Below are positions 9,752 through 22,940 of a stretch of DNA of 64,000 nucleotides, one piece after another. The stretch lies in assembly GCA_003049465.1 (NCBI GenBank), contig PYSS01000089.1, positions 103,195 to 167,194 on the forward strand, read 5' to 3'. The stretch is from Magnaporthiopsis rhizophila (lineage: Eukaryota > Ascomycota > Sordariomycetes > Magnaporthales > Magnaporthaceae). Each line of letters starts with the position of its first letter. The stretch's first letter is position 1. The notes beneath the pieces were generated by a model that was given only the letters and a program-made list of their open reading frames with translations, was not told the DNA's origin and searched no databases. The translations under genes were made by a program, and so were the position numbers.

Positions 9752-10588
9752 AGGGCCTGTCCCAGGGTAAATGCTGTTTTTGTTTTTTCCATACTAATTT
9801 TGCCAACCGCTTGTTTTTTGTCTGTGGACCTGGGTAATAAGCTTTTGGGCCCTTATAAAGATCATTTAGAAGATCCGCCAGAAGTACCTATCTTTACCCA
9901 GGCTAATTTGATATAGCCCCTGGCCACCTTTTTTGCCACCCCCTAATAAGGGTATAAAAATATTTGCAAGGCAGGCAAAAGAGTAGGTAAAGTGATAGTA
10001 TGCGAAAAAAAAAGCCAGGCCAAAAACCAGGCCTCTGAAAAGTTTATTATTTAATACGGTTTAAAAGGCCTGTATAAGCCCTGATTATATAACTGGAAAA
10101 CACATAACCAAAAAACATGTGACCGGAAAACACGTGACCGGAAAAAACACGTGATTTTTAACCTTTTTAATAGCTATAATTTATAAGGCCGGTAAATAGC
10201 CACGGCCAGAAAATCACATATTTTCCGGTCACGTAACCAAAGCTTGGTACGATAAATATATAAAGCCGGCCACCTTTCCACCTTCAGATTTAAAAAAAAT
10301 CTCGACGGCCAAAAGGCCAAAAAGGCCAAAGGGGCCAAAGGGCCAGGGAGGCAGGTATTTGACAAATAAAACCAAATAAAAACAAACCTTTCTTTTTTTT
10401 TTGCCACCTGTTCGAATTTGGAAATTCGCTTGCAAATTTGATACTGCTAAAAATAAAAATAAAAAAGGTACATTTCTTTTTATGAAACCCCTGGTTAAGC
10501 TTATTATAAGGTTATTTTGCATAAAAAAACAGGCAAAAAACAGGCAGGGGCCAAAAAATCAAAAATCATTTACCCTGGGACAAGCCCT
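9752..10588. mobile_element. 837-bp nonautonomous DNA element with terminal inverted repeats
   Basis: The left end AGGGCCTGTCCCAGGGTAAATG (9752-9773, 22 nt) is matched by the reverse complement of 10567-10588 with one C/T difference. The inner sequence is more AT-rich than its flanks and has no plausible transposase, so it would need one in trans. The base pair before the left end is TA and the pair after the right end is AA, close to the TA duplication of Tc1/mariner-pogo elements but not exact. Low-complexity GGCCAAA tracts lie at 10308-10350. Confidence 0.6.
10134..10238. repeat. Inner inverted repeat with CACGTG motifs
   Basis: Within the 837-bp element, short tandem copies of TGACCGGAAAACACGTG (10080-10160) are followed after about 50 bp by the inverted form, AAAATCACATATTTTCCGGTCACG (quoted in part, 10208-10235). 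The two arms could form a hairpin. They may be subterminal binding sites for a transposase. Confidence 0.45.
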
Positions 10589-11459
10589 AAGTGTATACGT
10601 TAGCGCCTGGGAGCAGAACAAAGTGGTCAACCTGGGGACCATGTCAAGATATCTGGGCTGGCGAGTAATCGTCTGTCCCTGCTCATAATACACTGCACAA
10701 CGTACAGTGGCAGGGTTTCGAAATCAAAGACGTCATTGGCAAGGAACGGTTATTTCCCAGCATATCGCCTGGATCATTTTCTTTACCCGGACGTCGGTTA
10801 CCCAACGTCGGCAGGTGATTCGAGGTTGGGATGCTTTGAGAAACCAACACAACGAATCACCCGACAATTTAGCCAGCCTTGGCAATAATACACTGAACCA
10901 CATGGTACCCTTTCACGCCTTCAAGTGGAGCAAGAGCTGACGGTGCCCGGCCAATAGAGAACTTCAACTTTTGAGCGTGCAGGCCAACAGCAGACCCGAT
11001 ATGAACTACGTCAGTCGGTCAGAATTTGCCGCCATGCGCGCAATAAAGCGCGCATGAGGCTGACTGTTCTTTGGTACACGTCTGCAGCATAGGGTCTTTG
11101 ATAGGCTGCCGCACTGGACTTGTTTGTCTATCGAAATAGTGATCAGAGGCTTGGTGTGTCTGTTGGTCCGTCCGCGATTTGCGCCCCAGCAACAGAGCAG
11201 TTTGACATCACATCTCCAGAAACTCGGCCTTGTCCGGCAGTCAACCTTGAGGAGGGGGGAAAGCATTTGGATGTATCTGAACGTGACAGGCTCACTGCCG
11301 ACAACATCTGCGGACACACCTGCCGTTATATCTGCCGACATATCTGCGCAGTTCGTAAGGGGCGGTTTGTGAGGACCTAGAGTTGCTTCATAGTGACGTC
11401 AAGACAGAGGGTACGGTGAGAACCGCAAGGGTGAGAAAGAGAGAGATTAAGAGAAAGAC
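10589..11459. other. Intergenic, moderately GC-rich, no gene supported
   Basis: Frames of 67-111 codons exist on both strands but none has a recognisable motif or codon bias. A short imperfect repeat of the type CATCTGC(C/G)GACA occurs at 11300-11350. Before the insertion of element F this DNA was directly joined to 41447 onwards, so it is probably the distal upstream region of the secreted-protein pseudogene at 41731. Confidence 0.45.
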
Positions 11460-11464
11460 GAGAA

Positions 11465-11769
11465 TATAACAAGGGGACAATATCGGCTTGGTAAAGTTAC
11501 TGTATTATAATAAACTTTTTATAGCCTTAAGAAGATACTTAAGGAAGCAGAATCTCCTCGAGGGACCTTTCGAAATAACTCCCCTTATATAAGCAACTGG
11601 GTGGCCCGTGCTTCGCGGGGTTAGGTACGTATCTATAAAAGGGTTGGGCACCTAGCCCTTTTTTCACCTGCAAAGGTTTTGTAATTAGCTAAACCGCCCC
11701 AATCGTTTGGCGCCCTAATTTTTATTAATTTGGGGATAATAACGTTTGTGTAGCGATCCCCGTATAATA
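11465..11769 (-). repeat. 3' LTR of element F (305 bp)
   Basis: It begins TATAACAAGGGGACAATATC and ends GATCCCCGTATAATA, and aligns without gaps at both ends to 41137-41441. Differences are mostly C/T and G/A. The minus strand just inside the right end has a polypurine tract (AAAAAAAAGGATAAT), as expected next to a 3' LTR. Confidence 0.88.
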
Positions 11770-11867
11770 TTATCCTTTTTTTTAAGGTATATCCCGAACC
11801 TGTTAATTGGAATTTTGTTTTTATATCCGGGGGTTCCGGGGCTTATATAAATAACGCTGGTGGAAAG

Positions 11868-12392
11868 TGTTACAAACGGTTCTCTGCTCCTAGGGTAGGG
11901 TACGTTAGGAGAGGTGTTGAGCAGTATGGTTTCCATAAAGTTGCCTTGTGCTGGGAATTGGGGTAATAATAAAGGTTTCGATTGCTGCCCAAGGGGGTAC
12001 CTTGGAGCTAATTTAGGTTAATTAATGCCGAGGCTTTTGTTAAAATTATTTAATACAGTAAAAAATCCTTTCCTTATATACCTTTGATTTTTCTGTATTG
12101 TGCCTGTGCTATATCTCCGAACTATAAATCAGCTGGTTTGTGATCTGTTATAAGATTATAAATTATTGCCCTGATTTGTAATCTGTTATAAAATTATAAA
12201 TTACTGCCCTGATCTGTGATCTGTTATAAAATTACAGATTACTGCCCTAATTAGCTAATTATTTTGTTATATAATTTTTATTCCGTTCTGGCCTTAATTA
12301 TTCGGCCCCTGGCTTTTATAATTGCAGGGTAAAAGTATTTTGCTGGGGGTTAGCCCTAGCCCTTTTGCCTTTTGCCAGCTGTGATTATAATA
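11868..12392 (-). repeat. 3' LTR of element A (525 bp)
   Basis: The left end TGTTACAAACGG and right end ATTATAATA (RIP form of GTCGTAACA) match the copy at 26121-26645. The centre holds three copies of a roughly 48-bp palindromic unit with CTGATTTGTAATCTGTTAT. The minus strand next to it reads AAAAGGGAAACCTGA, a polypurine tract. Confidence 0.9.
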
Positions 12393-12453
12393 TCAGGTTT
12401 CCCTTTTCAGGCCAAATCCTTTTGGCCAAAACCTGTAGCCCGTTTTTCTTTTA

Positions 12454-12927
12454 GTGATAAGTATTTTCCTTTCTAACCAATTCCTGTTCCCTTTTTTTAA
12501 CAGGATGTCCGGTTGGGTGCAAAAGCGTAAATCGGTCGCTTTATTAACCTTTTGCTGCAAAAATTTGCTTTTTGCCATATTTGCCTTTGCTTTTCCCATG
12601 CCTTTTTGTTTTTACTGTTATAAGGTTTTTAAATAGGAGGAATATTTTGCTTTCCTGCAGGATTTTTTTTGTTATATGGAGTGCTTTTGTATTAATCGTT
12701 CGAATTGCAATATTCTTGGCCCTAGCCCCGAAAAGCTCCGCCGAATAACCTTGCAGTGCGAGAGGATTAATAACAAAATGGAAGCTTTGGAAAAAAAATT
12801 TTTCGATTGCACAAATAACGGAAAATGTGGGCGCAAAAAAAAAATACGCGCAATTTGTTATAGGATTAATGCTATAGAGGAATTGGAACGGGTTAAACAG
12901 GAAAAGGCCAACAAAGCGGTTATTTAG
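12454..12927 (+). pseudogene. Antisense coiled-coil ORF of element A
   Basis: Running against pol, this is one frame with a single internal TAG at 12634-12636. Its first part contains FFNRMSGWVQKRKS, and the second starts NILGPSPEKLRRI and continues through a charged helix (CGRKKKIRAICYRINAIEEL) to ERVKQEKANKAVI. Elements B, C and E have the same frame at the same place. The protein is basic with heptad-like spacing, which suggests a coiled coil. The function is unknown. Its retention as the longest readable frame in an element where pol is shattered may be chance, because RIP on both strands should affect it equally. Confidence 0.6.
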
Positions 12928-12989
12928 GCCCTTATAATGCCCTTAACTTTGCCAGCCCCCGATTTTCCTCCATTATTTTCAAATTGGGC

Positions 12990-14500
12990 CAAATTTAAGA
13001 TTAACCCGGACCTTAATTTGTTAGCCTTATTTTAACCAGGTAAATTATTTTGGTACAGGTGTTCCAAACCTAAATCTAAATTTTGGCATTAATATTAACT
13101 TTTTTTTAAGGGCCTTTTGTTGGTATTTTTCAAAAATTTTTAATACACCCTTTAGATTTATTTTTTTTTTTAAATGCTTTTTTTAATTTTGTACCCTGCC
13201 CATTTAACCAAATAATATTTAGTTTTATTAATAATATTTTCGTCCAGAATTTTTTCGATTTTGTACTTTTATTTTGGGTCGATTTTTATTAATTTATTGC
13301 TTTTAAACCCTAATAATACTGATTCGAGCAAATCGATGTAAAAAATTGGATAGTTTTTTATGGTTGGTGGCAGTTAAAATTCGTAATTAATATTAGAAAC
13401 CTTTTTTAAAATTTTGAACGGTTCCAATTTTTTATAGTTTAGCTTATTATTTGGTCGTTTTGTTTTGATATTGTATTAAAAAAAATAAATGCTATCCCCT
13501 TTTTTAAAAATTGGTTTTTTGATCCTTTTTTTGTTAGCCTATATAAATATGCGCTATTGCAATTTTTTTAGCTTTACCTGGAGATTTTTATACAGTTTGG
13601 TAAGTTTTTTTACCTGTATTTCTGCTGCTAAAGCATATAGTTTTGCCCTGGGTTTTTTGTATACCGTAAATATATATTTATAATTTGCATAAAACGATAT
13701 AATTTTTATACTTTTGTATATTAAATTATTATATGCAAATTAAATTATAAGGAATAATTATACCAAATTATTTTATTTATAATTAATAAAATAATATAAA
13801 TATTATTCCATAATTTGGTTTGTTCGTTTTATTTGCCCATTTATTTAAAAATAATAAACCGTAAAAAAAGTATATTTTGCACCTAAACTTGCTATAACCT
13901 ATTTCCAAAATTTGTTATTAAATAATTTGTTTTGGTTTAAAATTATACATTTCGGTGTTTTGTATTTCGCAATTATATTCCGGATAAAAATATAAACTAG
14001 GTTTATAATTTTTGCGTTTTTTTTAAATAATAAATATATGGTATATTTGGTAAATCGGTCGATTATTATTATAATATTATTATATTGAACATTTATAAAG
14101 GATTTTTTTAATTTAGATAGCCTTGTAACAAAATCCGCCGTAACTTTTTGCCATATTTTGCTAAATGCTGGCAAAAATTGCAATAACCCATAAGGTTTAT
14201 ACCTATTAGTTTTATTTTTTGTATAATTTTTGCAATCCTTAATTGCATTTTATATTTCGGTATAAATTTTTATAAATCCATAATACTGCCAAAACTTTTT
14301 TCAGGTTTTAATAATCCCCTGGTATTTATTAACCATCTGGCTATAAACCTGCTGGATTTTTTTTGGAGTTTAATTTTTTTATCGGATTATTTTGGCCAAT
14401 GCCCGCTATGCCAAAATCAGGGATCCGTTTGGTTTTTTAGCCAAAACTGCGCATATTTCTGGTGGTATATTCTTTTAATAGTTTAATTAACAGCTTAAAA
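12990..14500 (-). pseudogene. Integrase and chromodomain remnant of element A
   Basis: The integrase core (13899-14183) reads WQKVTADFVTRLSKLKKSF, then IDRFTKYTIYLLFKK and FIRNIIAKYKTPKCIIL, with the expected spacing to LFNNKFW. The H2C2 zinc region would be at 14200-14480 but its Cys/His pairs are mostly lost. The chromodomain (about 13020-13340) is recognised by the same order of hydrophobic and aromatic positions as in B, with multiple stops. Confidence 0.75.
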
Positions 14501-16420
14501 CATCCGCTCGGCCGTTTTTTGACCCTTTTTTAACCTTAATTCAAAAATTATAATTTTAAAAAAATTAGCTTTATTAAATTTATCTTTTGTTTAGCATTTA
14601 ACTAATAATAAATTATAATAGGTTTTTATAATTGGTATATATTATAATTTGGTGGTTGGTTTTGTACAAATATATCTTTCATTTTTCCAAAATTTTAATA
14701 ATAGCAAAAAACTTTTTATTATGGATTTGATAATTTAGCTTAATTTTATTTAATTTTTGCAAAAAGAACGTGCAAAAGTATAATTTTCTTTAATCGTTTT
14801 GTTATTCCAGCTATCCTTTAATAGCAAAATCCGATATATTAATTTTAACTTTAAAAGGTTTTTTTGGGTTTGGTATTACCAGTACCAGTATTTAAATAAT
14901 AATTTTTTTTAGCAATTTAAAAATTATTTATTTTTATATCCCCTAATAAAACTGGGTATTATTTTTGGTAAAATCCGTAAATAATATAACCTTTTTGCTA
15001 AAATTTCGGATAAATTTTCGGTAAAAATTCAGAAACCCTAAAAAATTTTGTACTTTTTTAATTATAATAAATATAGGCCAGTTTTTTACTGCCTGTACCT
15101 TTTTGGGTTCCATCCGAACTTTTCCTTATCTAATAACAAATCCAAAAAAGATTATTTTTAAAAAATGCCGTATATATTTATCCAGGTTAACCAAAAGTTT
15201 TGTATTTTGTAATTTTTGTAATATTTTATATATATATTATTTATATTTTTCCAGTATATTTGAAAAAATTAAAATATTATCCAAATATATAAGGATAAAA
15301 ATATCCAAATGCTTTTGTAATACATAATTAATTATCCATTAAAATATGGCTGGTGTATTGGTAAATTTAAAGGTTATTACCAATAATTCAAAAATTTTAA
15401 GCTTGGTTTAAAAAGCGGTTTTCCATTTATTACCCTCCTTAATCCTTAGCAGATTATAAATTTTGCATAAATTTAGGGCTATAAACCACCAATTTTTCCC
15501 GAGCTTATTTTTAAATTTATTAATCAGGAATAAAAAATACCGATCCTTTATCATTTTCTAATTTAACGGATAATAATCGATATATATCCGTTCCTCCCCG
15601 TTTTTTTAAGAACAAACAAAATTCCGTATTTTATAAAGAAATTAAAAAATTTGATAAATCCCTTTTTAATTTTTTCTTTTAGTTATTTTTATAACAGTTT
15701 TTTTTATCAAAAATTTAATTAATATAGCTTTTGGTATTTAAATTATACTTCCGGTTTAAGCTTAATTTCGTAATCAAACGGTTTATATTCTGGTAATACC
15801 GTTTTTAAATCTTTCTGAAATAATTTCCAATATTTATGGTATTTTTTAAAAACATTTTTAAATTTATCTTTAATAATTTTTTGCTTATCGGATTTATTCG
15901 TATCCGTATTTATTGGTATTTTGGTTAGTACAGTTTGCCAGGGTTAATTATTATATTTTGCTGCTGTTACAGCTGCCCTTTTTGGCGTCCGATTTTTATT
16001 ATCCGGATTTCGTAACTATTGGGCTTTTTTATTGGTTAATAGCAATTTTTTTCATTAGATTTGTTCGGTAACCCAATTTATTAAAAGGTTATACTTTTTA
16101 AGCTATAAAAGGCCTAAAATCAGGTTTTCCCCTTTTATATTTATAATATCCAGGATTATTTTGCAAATTTTTCCCAAAAATCAAAATTTAAATTAATCAG
16201 TTTTAATATCGATCCTTCCTTTATTAAATATAACTGGCTTTTATTTTATTATTATAAGGTTATATAATTCCTTTTTTTAATATATCGGAATACCGTACCT
16301 TTTTACCGTTTTTAACAAAAAATAATTTCTTTGGGCTCCGCAATCGATTATAATTTTTATTTTTTGCCCTTTCCAATATATTATTATCCTAATATACTTA
16401 TACTGGTCGGTAATTGTTGC
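14500..16420 (-). pseudogene. Protease, reverse transcriptase and RNase H remnants of element A
   Basis: The RT catalytic region is at about 15170-15330 on the minus strand, where IYLDNILIFS (YLDD altered) is followed by a KLLVNLDKY-like stretch. RT spans about 15050-15960, RNase H about 14500-15000, and the degraded protease about 16200-16420. All are full of TAA/TAG. Domains were placed by collinearity with element B, which is better preserved. Confidence 0.65.
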
Positions 16421-18244
16421 TGCTAAGAATTTTGCTAATTATTGCCCCACCCGTGCCCTATTTTCGGGTAAATTTTTTAGTTTTTTGCTTAAAATGCCTA
16501 TTTTCGGCCCCCAATTATTTTTATCGATCGGGCAAACCCGTTTGTCCAGGCCTTTGTTTTTTTTCCATATGTACCTTATATTTCGGTTTTTTGCATATTT
16601 AATATATAAAAATTCCTGCTAAGCATATTATGGGGTACGCTGGTAATAATATAAAGGTTGCTACAAAACTTTTATAATTTATTTTTGCTATTTATTATTT
16701 TGGAAATTAATATTTTTGGCATAAATATTGCACTAGTTTTTTTTTCTCCGTGGAAAAAAATTATGCTTTAGCTTTTTGGCCATATACCACCTGCAATTAT
16801 TATATAAATATTTAGCCCAAAATAATTTATCGTAATATTTCGCATTAGGGTTTATATTTTTGTGGTTTAATATATAGGGTTATATTAATCGCTAATTTAG
16901 GTTCGGAATATTTTTAAATAGTGCCTTATAATAAATAACCGATTGGTTATTTTTTAACCAATCCAGGAACTTTTTTTTATTATTTTGCGCCGGTTTTTTG
17001 CATATTAAACTACCGATAGGTTTGGGCTAATCCCAAAATTATCGGTTTATTTTCAGAAACCTGAGTAAAATATACGCTTTTTATATTTTTTTTTTAGTTA
17101 TAGGGGGTTATTTTTCCATATTGATCAGTTGCTAATCGAATTTTTACAAAAGCTTTTTGAAATTAATAATGTATTATTATTATTATTTGCCAAATTTTTT
17201 GTTATTAGGGCCCGCTTTTGTGGTTTTTTTAAATATTATTAAATTTAATTTTTTTTTTAAATTTGTATCAGGTGCATTTGGCTTAAAAATTGTTCCGTTT
17301 TTATATTTATATTTAAATTTTTCTTGGGATTATTAACCAAGGTATCTAATATGCTTTTGCACCGGGCTAGTTTTTTAAATTTCCTGTTTTGTTCCTCGAG
17401 TTTTTTCGAAATATGCGCTGTTATGCTATTTTTTTTTTCGAACATTATAAAATTGATAATTGTTTTAATTTTTTTTTATTACCGATCCAGGATTAATCGA
17501 TCTGTTATATTATAATAATTTATTATTTTGGATAGTATTTTGTAATATTTTTATCGGAGTAATGGATTATACAATTCTTATTAAAATAATAAGTTTAACT
17601 AAATAATGCTCCGGAATACAGGTTTTTTTTTGTTTATCGTATTGCTTTGGGTAAAGCCGCAATTATAGGTTTGTATTCCTTTGGTATATTTTTCCGGCAA
17701 AAAATGGCTGTTTATCGGTTTTTTTGCGAACAGTTTTTTTAATATATCCTTTTTTTCCATATTTAAAATATTTTCCGTTTTTTGAATTTTTAAACCTAAT
17801 ATATTTTTATTCCTTTTGCTGGTATATAATTTTAACGTTAAAATTTATAAATCCAAGGTGTATATTATAAGCTGTGGATTATTATTATTTCGCTTTTTTT
17901 TAATTAATTTTATTGTTTTGCACTACTGGTTTGATTTGCTAAACTTTCTTTTTAAGGCAACATTTGTACAGTTTATTACTGATACGAACGGCCGTAATAA
18001 TATAATTACCAAAATTTTTAGGTTATTCCTATTTGGACAGCTTATTTTTTATATTATCCTTTAGCCCCTGATAAAATTGGGTTATTTTGATATCCTTTAT
18101 CCAATCGAGCTTGTTAATCAGTTGTTAAAATTCGGAAATATAAATTAATACGGGGCCTTTTTGCCGGAATTAAAGCAATTTTTTTTCGGCCATCCGTTTT
18201 TTATCGATTTATCCGAAAATTTTGGCAATTTTTTTGCCGAACTT
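16420..18244 (-). pseudogene. gag remnant of element A, 3' portion
   Basis: This is the gag region of A up to the point where B is inserted. The remaining 5' portion lies at 25679-26120. The text next to the insertion (CCGAAAATTTTGGCAATTTT) aligns with 33,840-33,870 of element C, where the same gag sequence is continuous. That confirms that B split a gag gene. Confidence 0.65.
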
Positions 18245-18737
18245 TGTTATAACCACAGCTGGCAGGGGACAGAAGGGCTGGGGCTAACCCCCAGCGGGAT
18301 GCCTTTACCCCGCAGTTATGAAGGCCAAGGGCCGAATGACCAAAGCCAAGTTAAGAGAAGGAAGTTATATGATCAGGCACTTACCTAAACACGGGTAATA
18401 TGTTTGATATATTTGTTATATAACATAACAGATATAGCAAATATAGCATAGTGATATATTTGCTATGTAACATAGCAAATATAGCAGATATAGCACAGAT
18501 ATAGTAGGGAGGGGTTGCTGGTATATAAGGCGAGGGGTTTTTACTGTGTTAAATAGATTTTTAACTGAGGCTTCGGCATTAATCAACCTAAGTTAGCTTT
18601 AAGGCATCCTTTTGGGCAAGTAATCGAAATTTTTATTATTATCCCAGTTCCTAGCACAAGTAACTTTGTGAAGACCTTATTGCTTAGCGCCTTTCCTAAT
18701 ATACCCTATTTTAGGAGCAGAAAATTGTTTGTAATAT
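18245..18737 (+). repeat. 5' LTR of element B (493 bp)
   Basis: It begins TGTTATAACCACAGCTGGCA and ends TTGTTTGTAATA. The U3 centre holds repeats of ATATAGCAAATATAGCA in both orientations (18390-18510), followed by the TATA box TATATAAGG at 18522-18530. Confidence 0.92.
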
Positions 18738-18760
18738 TTTAATTGATCCTGTTTAGTATT
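18738..18760 (+). promoter_or_regulatory. Candidate primer-binding site of element B
   Basis: The sequence after the LTR is TTTTAATTGATCCTGTTTAG. It equals the PBS region of C and D (TTTTAACTGATCCTGTTCAG) after C-to-T change. No TGG follows the LTR, so a tRNA 3' end would not pair here directly. Confidence 0.45.
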
Positions 18761-18789
18761 TACCGGAGGTAATAAGCAGTAGCAAATTA

Positions 18790-20990
18790 TATTAATTGTA
18801 GGCAAAAAATCCGAGGGCGTTATTATCGCCGGCAAAATGTATAATAACCCTTCGGCGGTTATGCAAGCACTTATCGCAAAAATCGAAAGGTTTAAGGAAG
18901 TTTAGGCCAAATTTTATATTATTGTTAAATTTTACAAATTCCTTTTATCCGATAAATATGATAAAAAGGAAAGCAAAATTAAAATGTTCCTGATTGAATA
19001 TAAAGGGTATTTCCTGTTTTATTGAGACCATTTTTAGCGGGAAAAACAGAAAGTTGCTTATACAGTTATGCGCCTGGATAGCAAAATTAAGGATTGGTTT
19101 AAACCTATCTGGTCCGATTATTTAAAAGGGCATAATAAATCCAAGGAAAAAACCAAATTAGTGTTTGCCGATTTCGAAAAGTTCGGTGAGGAAGTTGCTA
19201 AGGTTTTCGGACAGGTTAACAAAAGATGGGTGGCCGAAAAAAAGCTGTTTTAGCTTTGGCAAAAAAGCCCCGCATTAATCTATATTTTTAAATTCTAATA
19301 ATTGATTAACAAATTTAATTGGACGAAAAATACCAAAATAATCCAGTTTTATCAAAGGTTAAAGAATAATGTGAAAAATAAGTTATTTAAACAAAAACGA
19401 TCTAAGAATTTTGTCGATTATATTATTATAGCTGTTTATATTAGTAATAAATTATATAAATGTTGCCTCGAGAAAAAAGTTTAGCAAACCAAACCAGTGG
19501 TATAAAATAATAAAATTAACCAAAAAAAGGCGAAATAGTAATAATCCACGGTTTATGGTACATATTTTGGACCTATAAATTTTAGCGCAAAAATTATATA
19601 TTAGTACAAAAAATAAAAGTATATCAGGTTTAAGGATCCAAAAAACGGGAAATATTTTAAATATAAAAAAAAAAGATATATCAAAAAAAATTACCCGCAG
19701 AAAAATTGATAAGCGGTTATTTTTTGCTGAAAAGGTGCACCAGAAAGCCACCAGCCCATAACCCCAGATTTTTTAAAAACGACCGGACGGTTAGCAAAAG
19801 GAAGCCTGTGCCCCGGAGCATTATTCAGTTAAACCTATTGTTTTAATGGAAACTGTATAACCTATTGTTCCGATAAAAATGTTACAGAGTATTATCCCAA
19901 ATAATGGTTTGCTATAATATAATAAATAGGCCAATCTCGGGGTGATAATAAAATAACCCAAGGTTTGAAAAAATTCGAGGGGGTTTAATACAATAATAAT
20001 AGTATGCTAATAGCGGGAAAATTTACCGGACAAAGCAGAAAATTTAAAAAGTTAGCCCGATATAAAAGTATATCAGATACTTTGGTTAATAATTTTGAAA
20101 AAAATTTAAATATAAATGCGAAGGTGGAATTGTTTTTGGGCCAAATGCATTGGCTGTAAGCCCAGGAAAAAAAACTGGGCCTAATAAAGTACTGAAAAAC
20201 TACGGAAACGGATCCCAACAATAAAAAACCCAGCAGGGAATAATATATGGTTAATTTCAAAAAATTCCAGCAAAAATTCGATTAGTAACTGATCGATATG
20301 GGAAAATAACCCTTTATAACCAAAAAGGAAATACGAAAAGCATATATTTTATTCAGGTTTTTGGAAATAAACCGGTAATTTTAGGATCAGCCCAAACTTA
20401 TTAGCAGTTTGATATATAAAAAATTAGCACAAAATAATAAGGAAAAGCCCCTGGATTGGTTAAGGGATAATTAATCGGTTACCTATTATAGGGTATTATT
20501 TGAAAATATTCCGAACCTGGACCAATGGTTAGCGCGGCTATATGTGTTAGATTACGAAAATATGGACCCCGATGCAAGCTATTATAATAAGCTTTTTTGG
20601 GCCGAATATTTGTATAATAATTGTAGGTAATATATAGCCAAAAAGCTAAAGTACGATTTTTTTCCACAAAGGAAAAAAAAAAAATCAGTGCGGTATTTAT
20701 GATAGGAATACCAGTTTCCGAAATGGTGGATAGCAAAAATGGGTTATAAAAGTTTAGCAGTAATTTTTATGCTATTACCAGCTTATTTTATAATATGTTT
20801 GGCAGGAATTTTTATATACCAGATGTGCAGAAAACCGGAGTGCAAGGTACATATGGAAAAAAAAGCGAGGGTTTGGATGAATGGGTTTGCCCGATCGATA
20901 GGAATAGTTGGGGCCCGGCAGCAGGCGTTTTAAGCAAAAAATTAGGAAGTTTACCCAAAAATAGGGCACGGGTGGGGCAATAATTAGCAA
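18790..20990 (+). pseudogene. gag remnant of element B
   Basis: Fragments of one long protein can be read, including MRLDSKIKDWFKPIWSDYLK (19068 onward, followed by a Lys/Glu-rich helix and NKRWVAEKKLF). A later part near 20,800 (YQMCRKPECKVHMEKKARVW) has Cys and His in a spacing suggestive of a ruined CCHC knuckle. Charge and position match gag of fungal gypsy elements. Stops at several points exclude function. Confidence 0.6.
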
Positions 20991-21049
20991 AATCCTTAAT
21001 AGTAACGATTATCGACCAATATAAGCATATTAGAATAATAATATACTGG

Positions 21050-21330
21050 AAAGGGCGAAAAATAAAAATTATAATTGATTGCGGAGCCCAAGAAAATTAT
21101 TTTTCACCAAAAGCGGTAAAAAGGTACGGTATTTTAATGTATCAGAAAAAGGAACCATATAACTTTATAATGGTGAAATAGGAGCCAGTTACGTTTAATA
21201 AAGGAAGGATTGATATTAAAACTGATTATTTCAAATTTTAATTTTTGGGAAAAACCTGCAAAATAATCCTGGATGTTATAAATATAAAAGGGAAAAATCT
21301 GATTTTAAATATTCCATAATTTAAAAAATA
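21050..21330 (+). pseudogene. Aspartic protease remnant of element B
   Basis: Near 21073 the frame reads IIIDCGAQENYFSPKAVKRY, where IDCGA corresponds to the DSGA/DTGA active-site loop of retropepsins with its catalytic Asp kept. Strand-like segments ending near INIKGKNLILNIP follow, broken by TAG. Confidence 0.65.
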
Positions 21331-21639
21331 TAATTCTTTAATAAATTGGGTTACCGAACAGATTTAATAAAGGGAGTTATTATTAACCAGCAAAAAAGCC
21401 CAATAGCCACGGGCCCCGGATAATAGAAATTGGACGCCAGAAAAGGTAATCGTAACGGTGGCAAGATATGGCAGTTAGCCTTGGCAAACCATACCAACCG
21501 AAGCGCTAATAAATACGGACGCAAATGGATCCGACAAACAGGGAGTTACCAAAAATGGACTTAAAAATGTTTTTAAAAAATACCACAAATATTGGAGATT
21601 GTTCCAGAAAAATTTGGAAACGGTATTACCGGAATACGG

Positions 21640-22940
21640 ATTGTTTGATTATAAAATTAAGCTTAAACCGGAAGTATAGCTTAAATACCAAAAATTGTAT
21701 CGATTAAACCCTTGGTAAAAAAAGCTGTTATAAAAATAGCTAAAGGAAAAAGTTAGGAAAGAATTTACCAGATTTTTCAATTTTCCTGTAGGATATAGAA
21801 TTTTGTTTATTTTCAAAAAAAATGGGGAGGAACGGATATATATCGATTATTGTCCGTTAAATTAGGAAATAATAAAGGATCGGTATTTTTTACCTTTGAT
21901 TAACAAATTTAAAAACAGATTTGGAAAAAGCCGGTGGTTTATAGCCCTAAATTTATGCAAAGTTTATAACCTGTTAAAAATTAAGGAGGGGGATAAATGG
22001 AAAACCGCTTTTCGGACCAAGCTTAAAATTTTCAAATTATTAATAATAACTTTTGGGCTTACCAATGTACCAGTTATATTTTAGCGAATAATTAACCATA
22101 TATTATAAAAGTACCTCGATATTTTTGCCCTTATATACCTGGATAATATCCTAATCTTTTTAGATACGTTAAAAAAATATAAATAATACGTGTACAAAAT
22201 ATTACAAAAGTTGCAGGATACAAAGCTTTTGGTTAATCCGGATAAATGCATATGGCACTTTTTAAAAGTAATTTTTCTCGGGTTTATTATTAAATAAGGG
22301 AAAGTTCGGATAAAACCCAAAAAAATACAGGCGGTAAAAAACTGGCCTGTATTTATTATAGTTAAAAAAATGCGAGGTTTTTTGGGGTTTTTGAACTTTT
22401 ACCGAAGGTTTATCCGAGATTTTAGTAAAAAGGCCATATTATTTACAGATTTTACCAAAAATAATACCCAATTTTATTAGGGAATATAAAAATAAATAGC
22501 TTTTAATTTGCTGAAAAAAGTTATTATCCAAATACCGATACTGGTAATGTTAAACCCAAAAAAACCCTTTAAAATCGAAATTGATGCATTGAATTTTGCT
22601 ATTGGAGGATAACTGGAATAATAAAACGACCAAAAAAAGTTGCATTTTTGCGTATTTTTTTTGCAAAAATTAAATAAACCAAAATTAAATTATCAGATTC
22701 ACGATAAAAAGTTTTTTGTTATTATTAAAGTTTTGGAAAAATGGAGGGTATATTTGTATAAAACTAACCATTAAATTATAATATATATCGATTATAAAAA
22801 CCTGTCACAATTTATTATTAGCCAAATGTTGAATAAAAGATAAATCCGATAGAGCCAATTTTTTTAAAATTATGATTTTCGAATCGAGGTTAGGAAAGGG
22901 TCAAAAAATGGCCAAGCGGATGCCCTGAGCCGGCGATCGG
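21640..22940 (+). pseudogene. Reverse transcriptase and RNase H remnant of element B
   Basis: RT segments in order: RFFNFPVGYRILFIFKKNGE, then a basic fingers region, FGLTNVPVIF (palm, normally FGLTNAPATF), and YLDNILIFLDTL (catalytic YLDD loop with the second D changed to N) around 22137-22180. RNase H (about 22550-22930) reads KPFKIEIDALNFAIGG with its first catalytic Asp, then LNYQIHDKKFFVIIKVLEKW and a terminal QADALSRR-like text. These are classic landmarks of gypsy pol. Stops and the YLDN change mean no activity. Confidence 0.78.
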
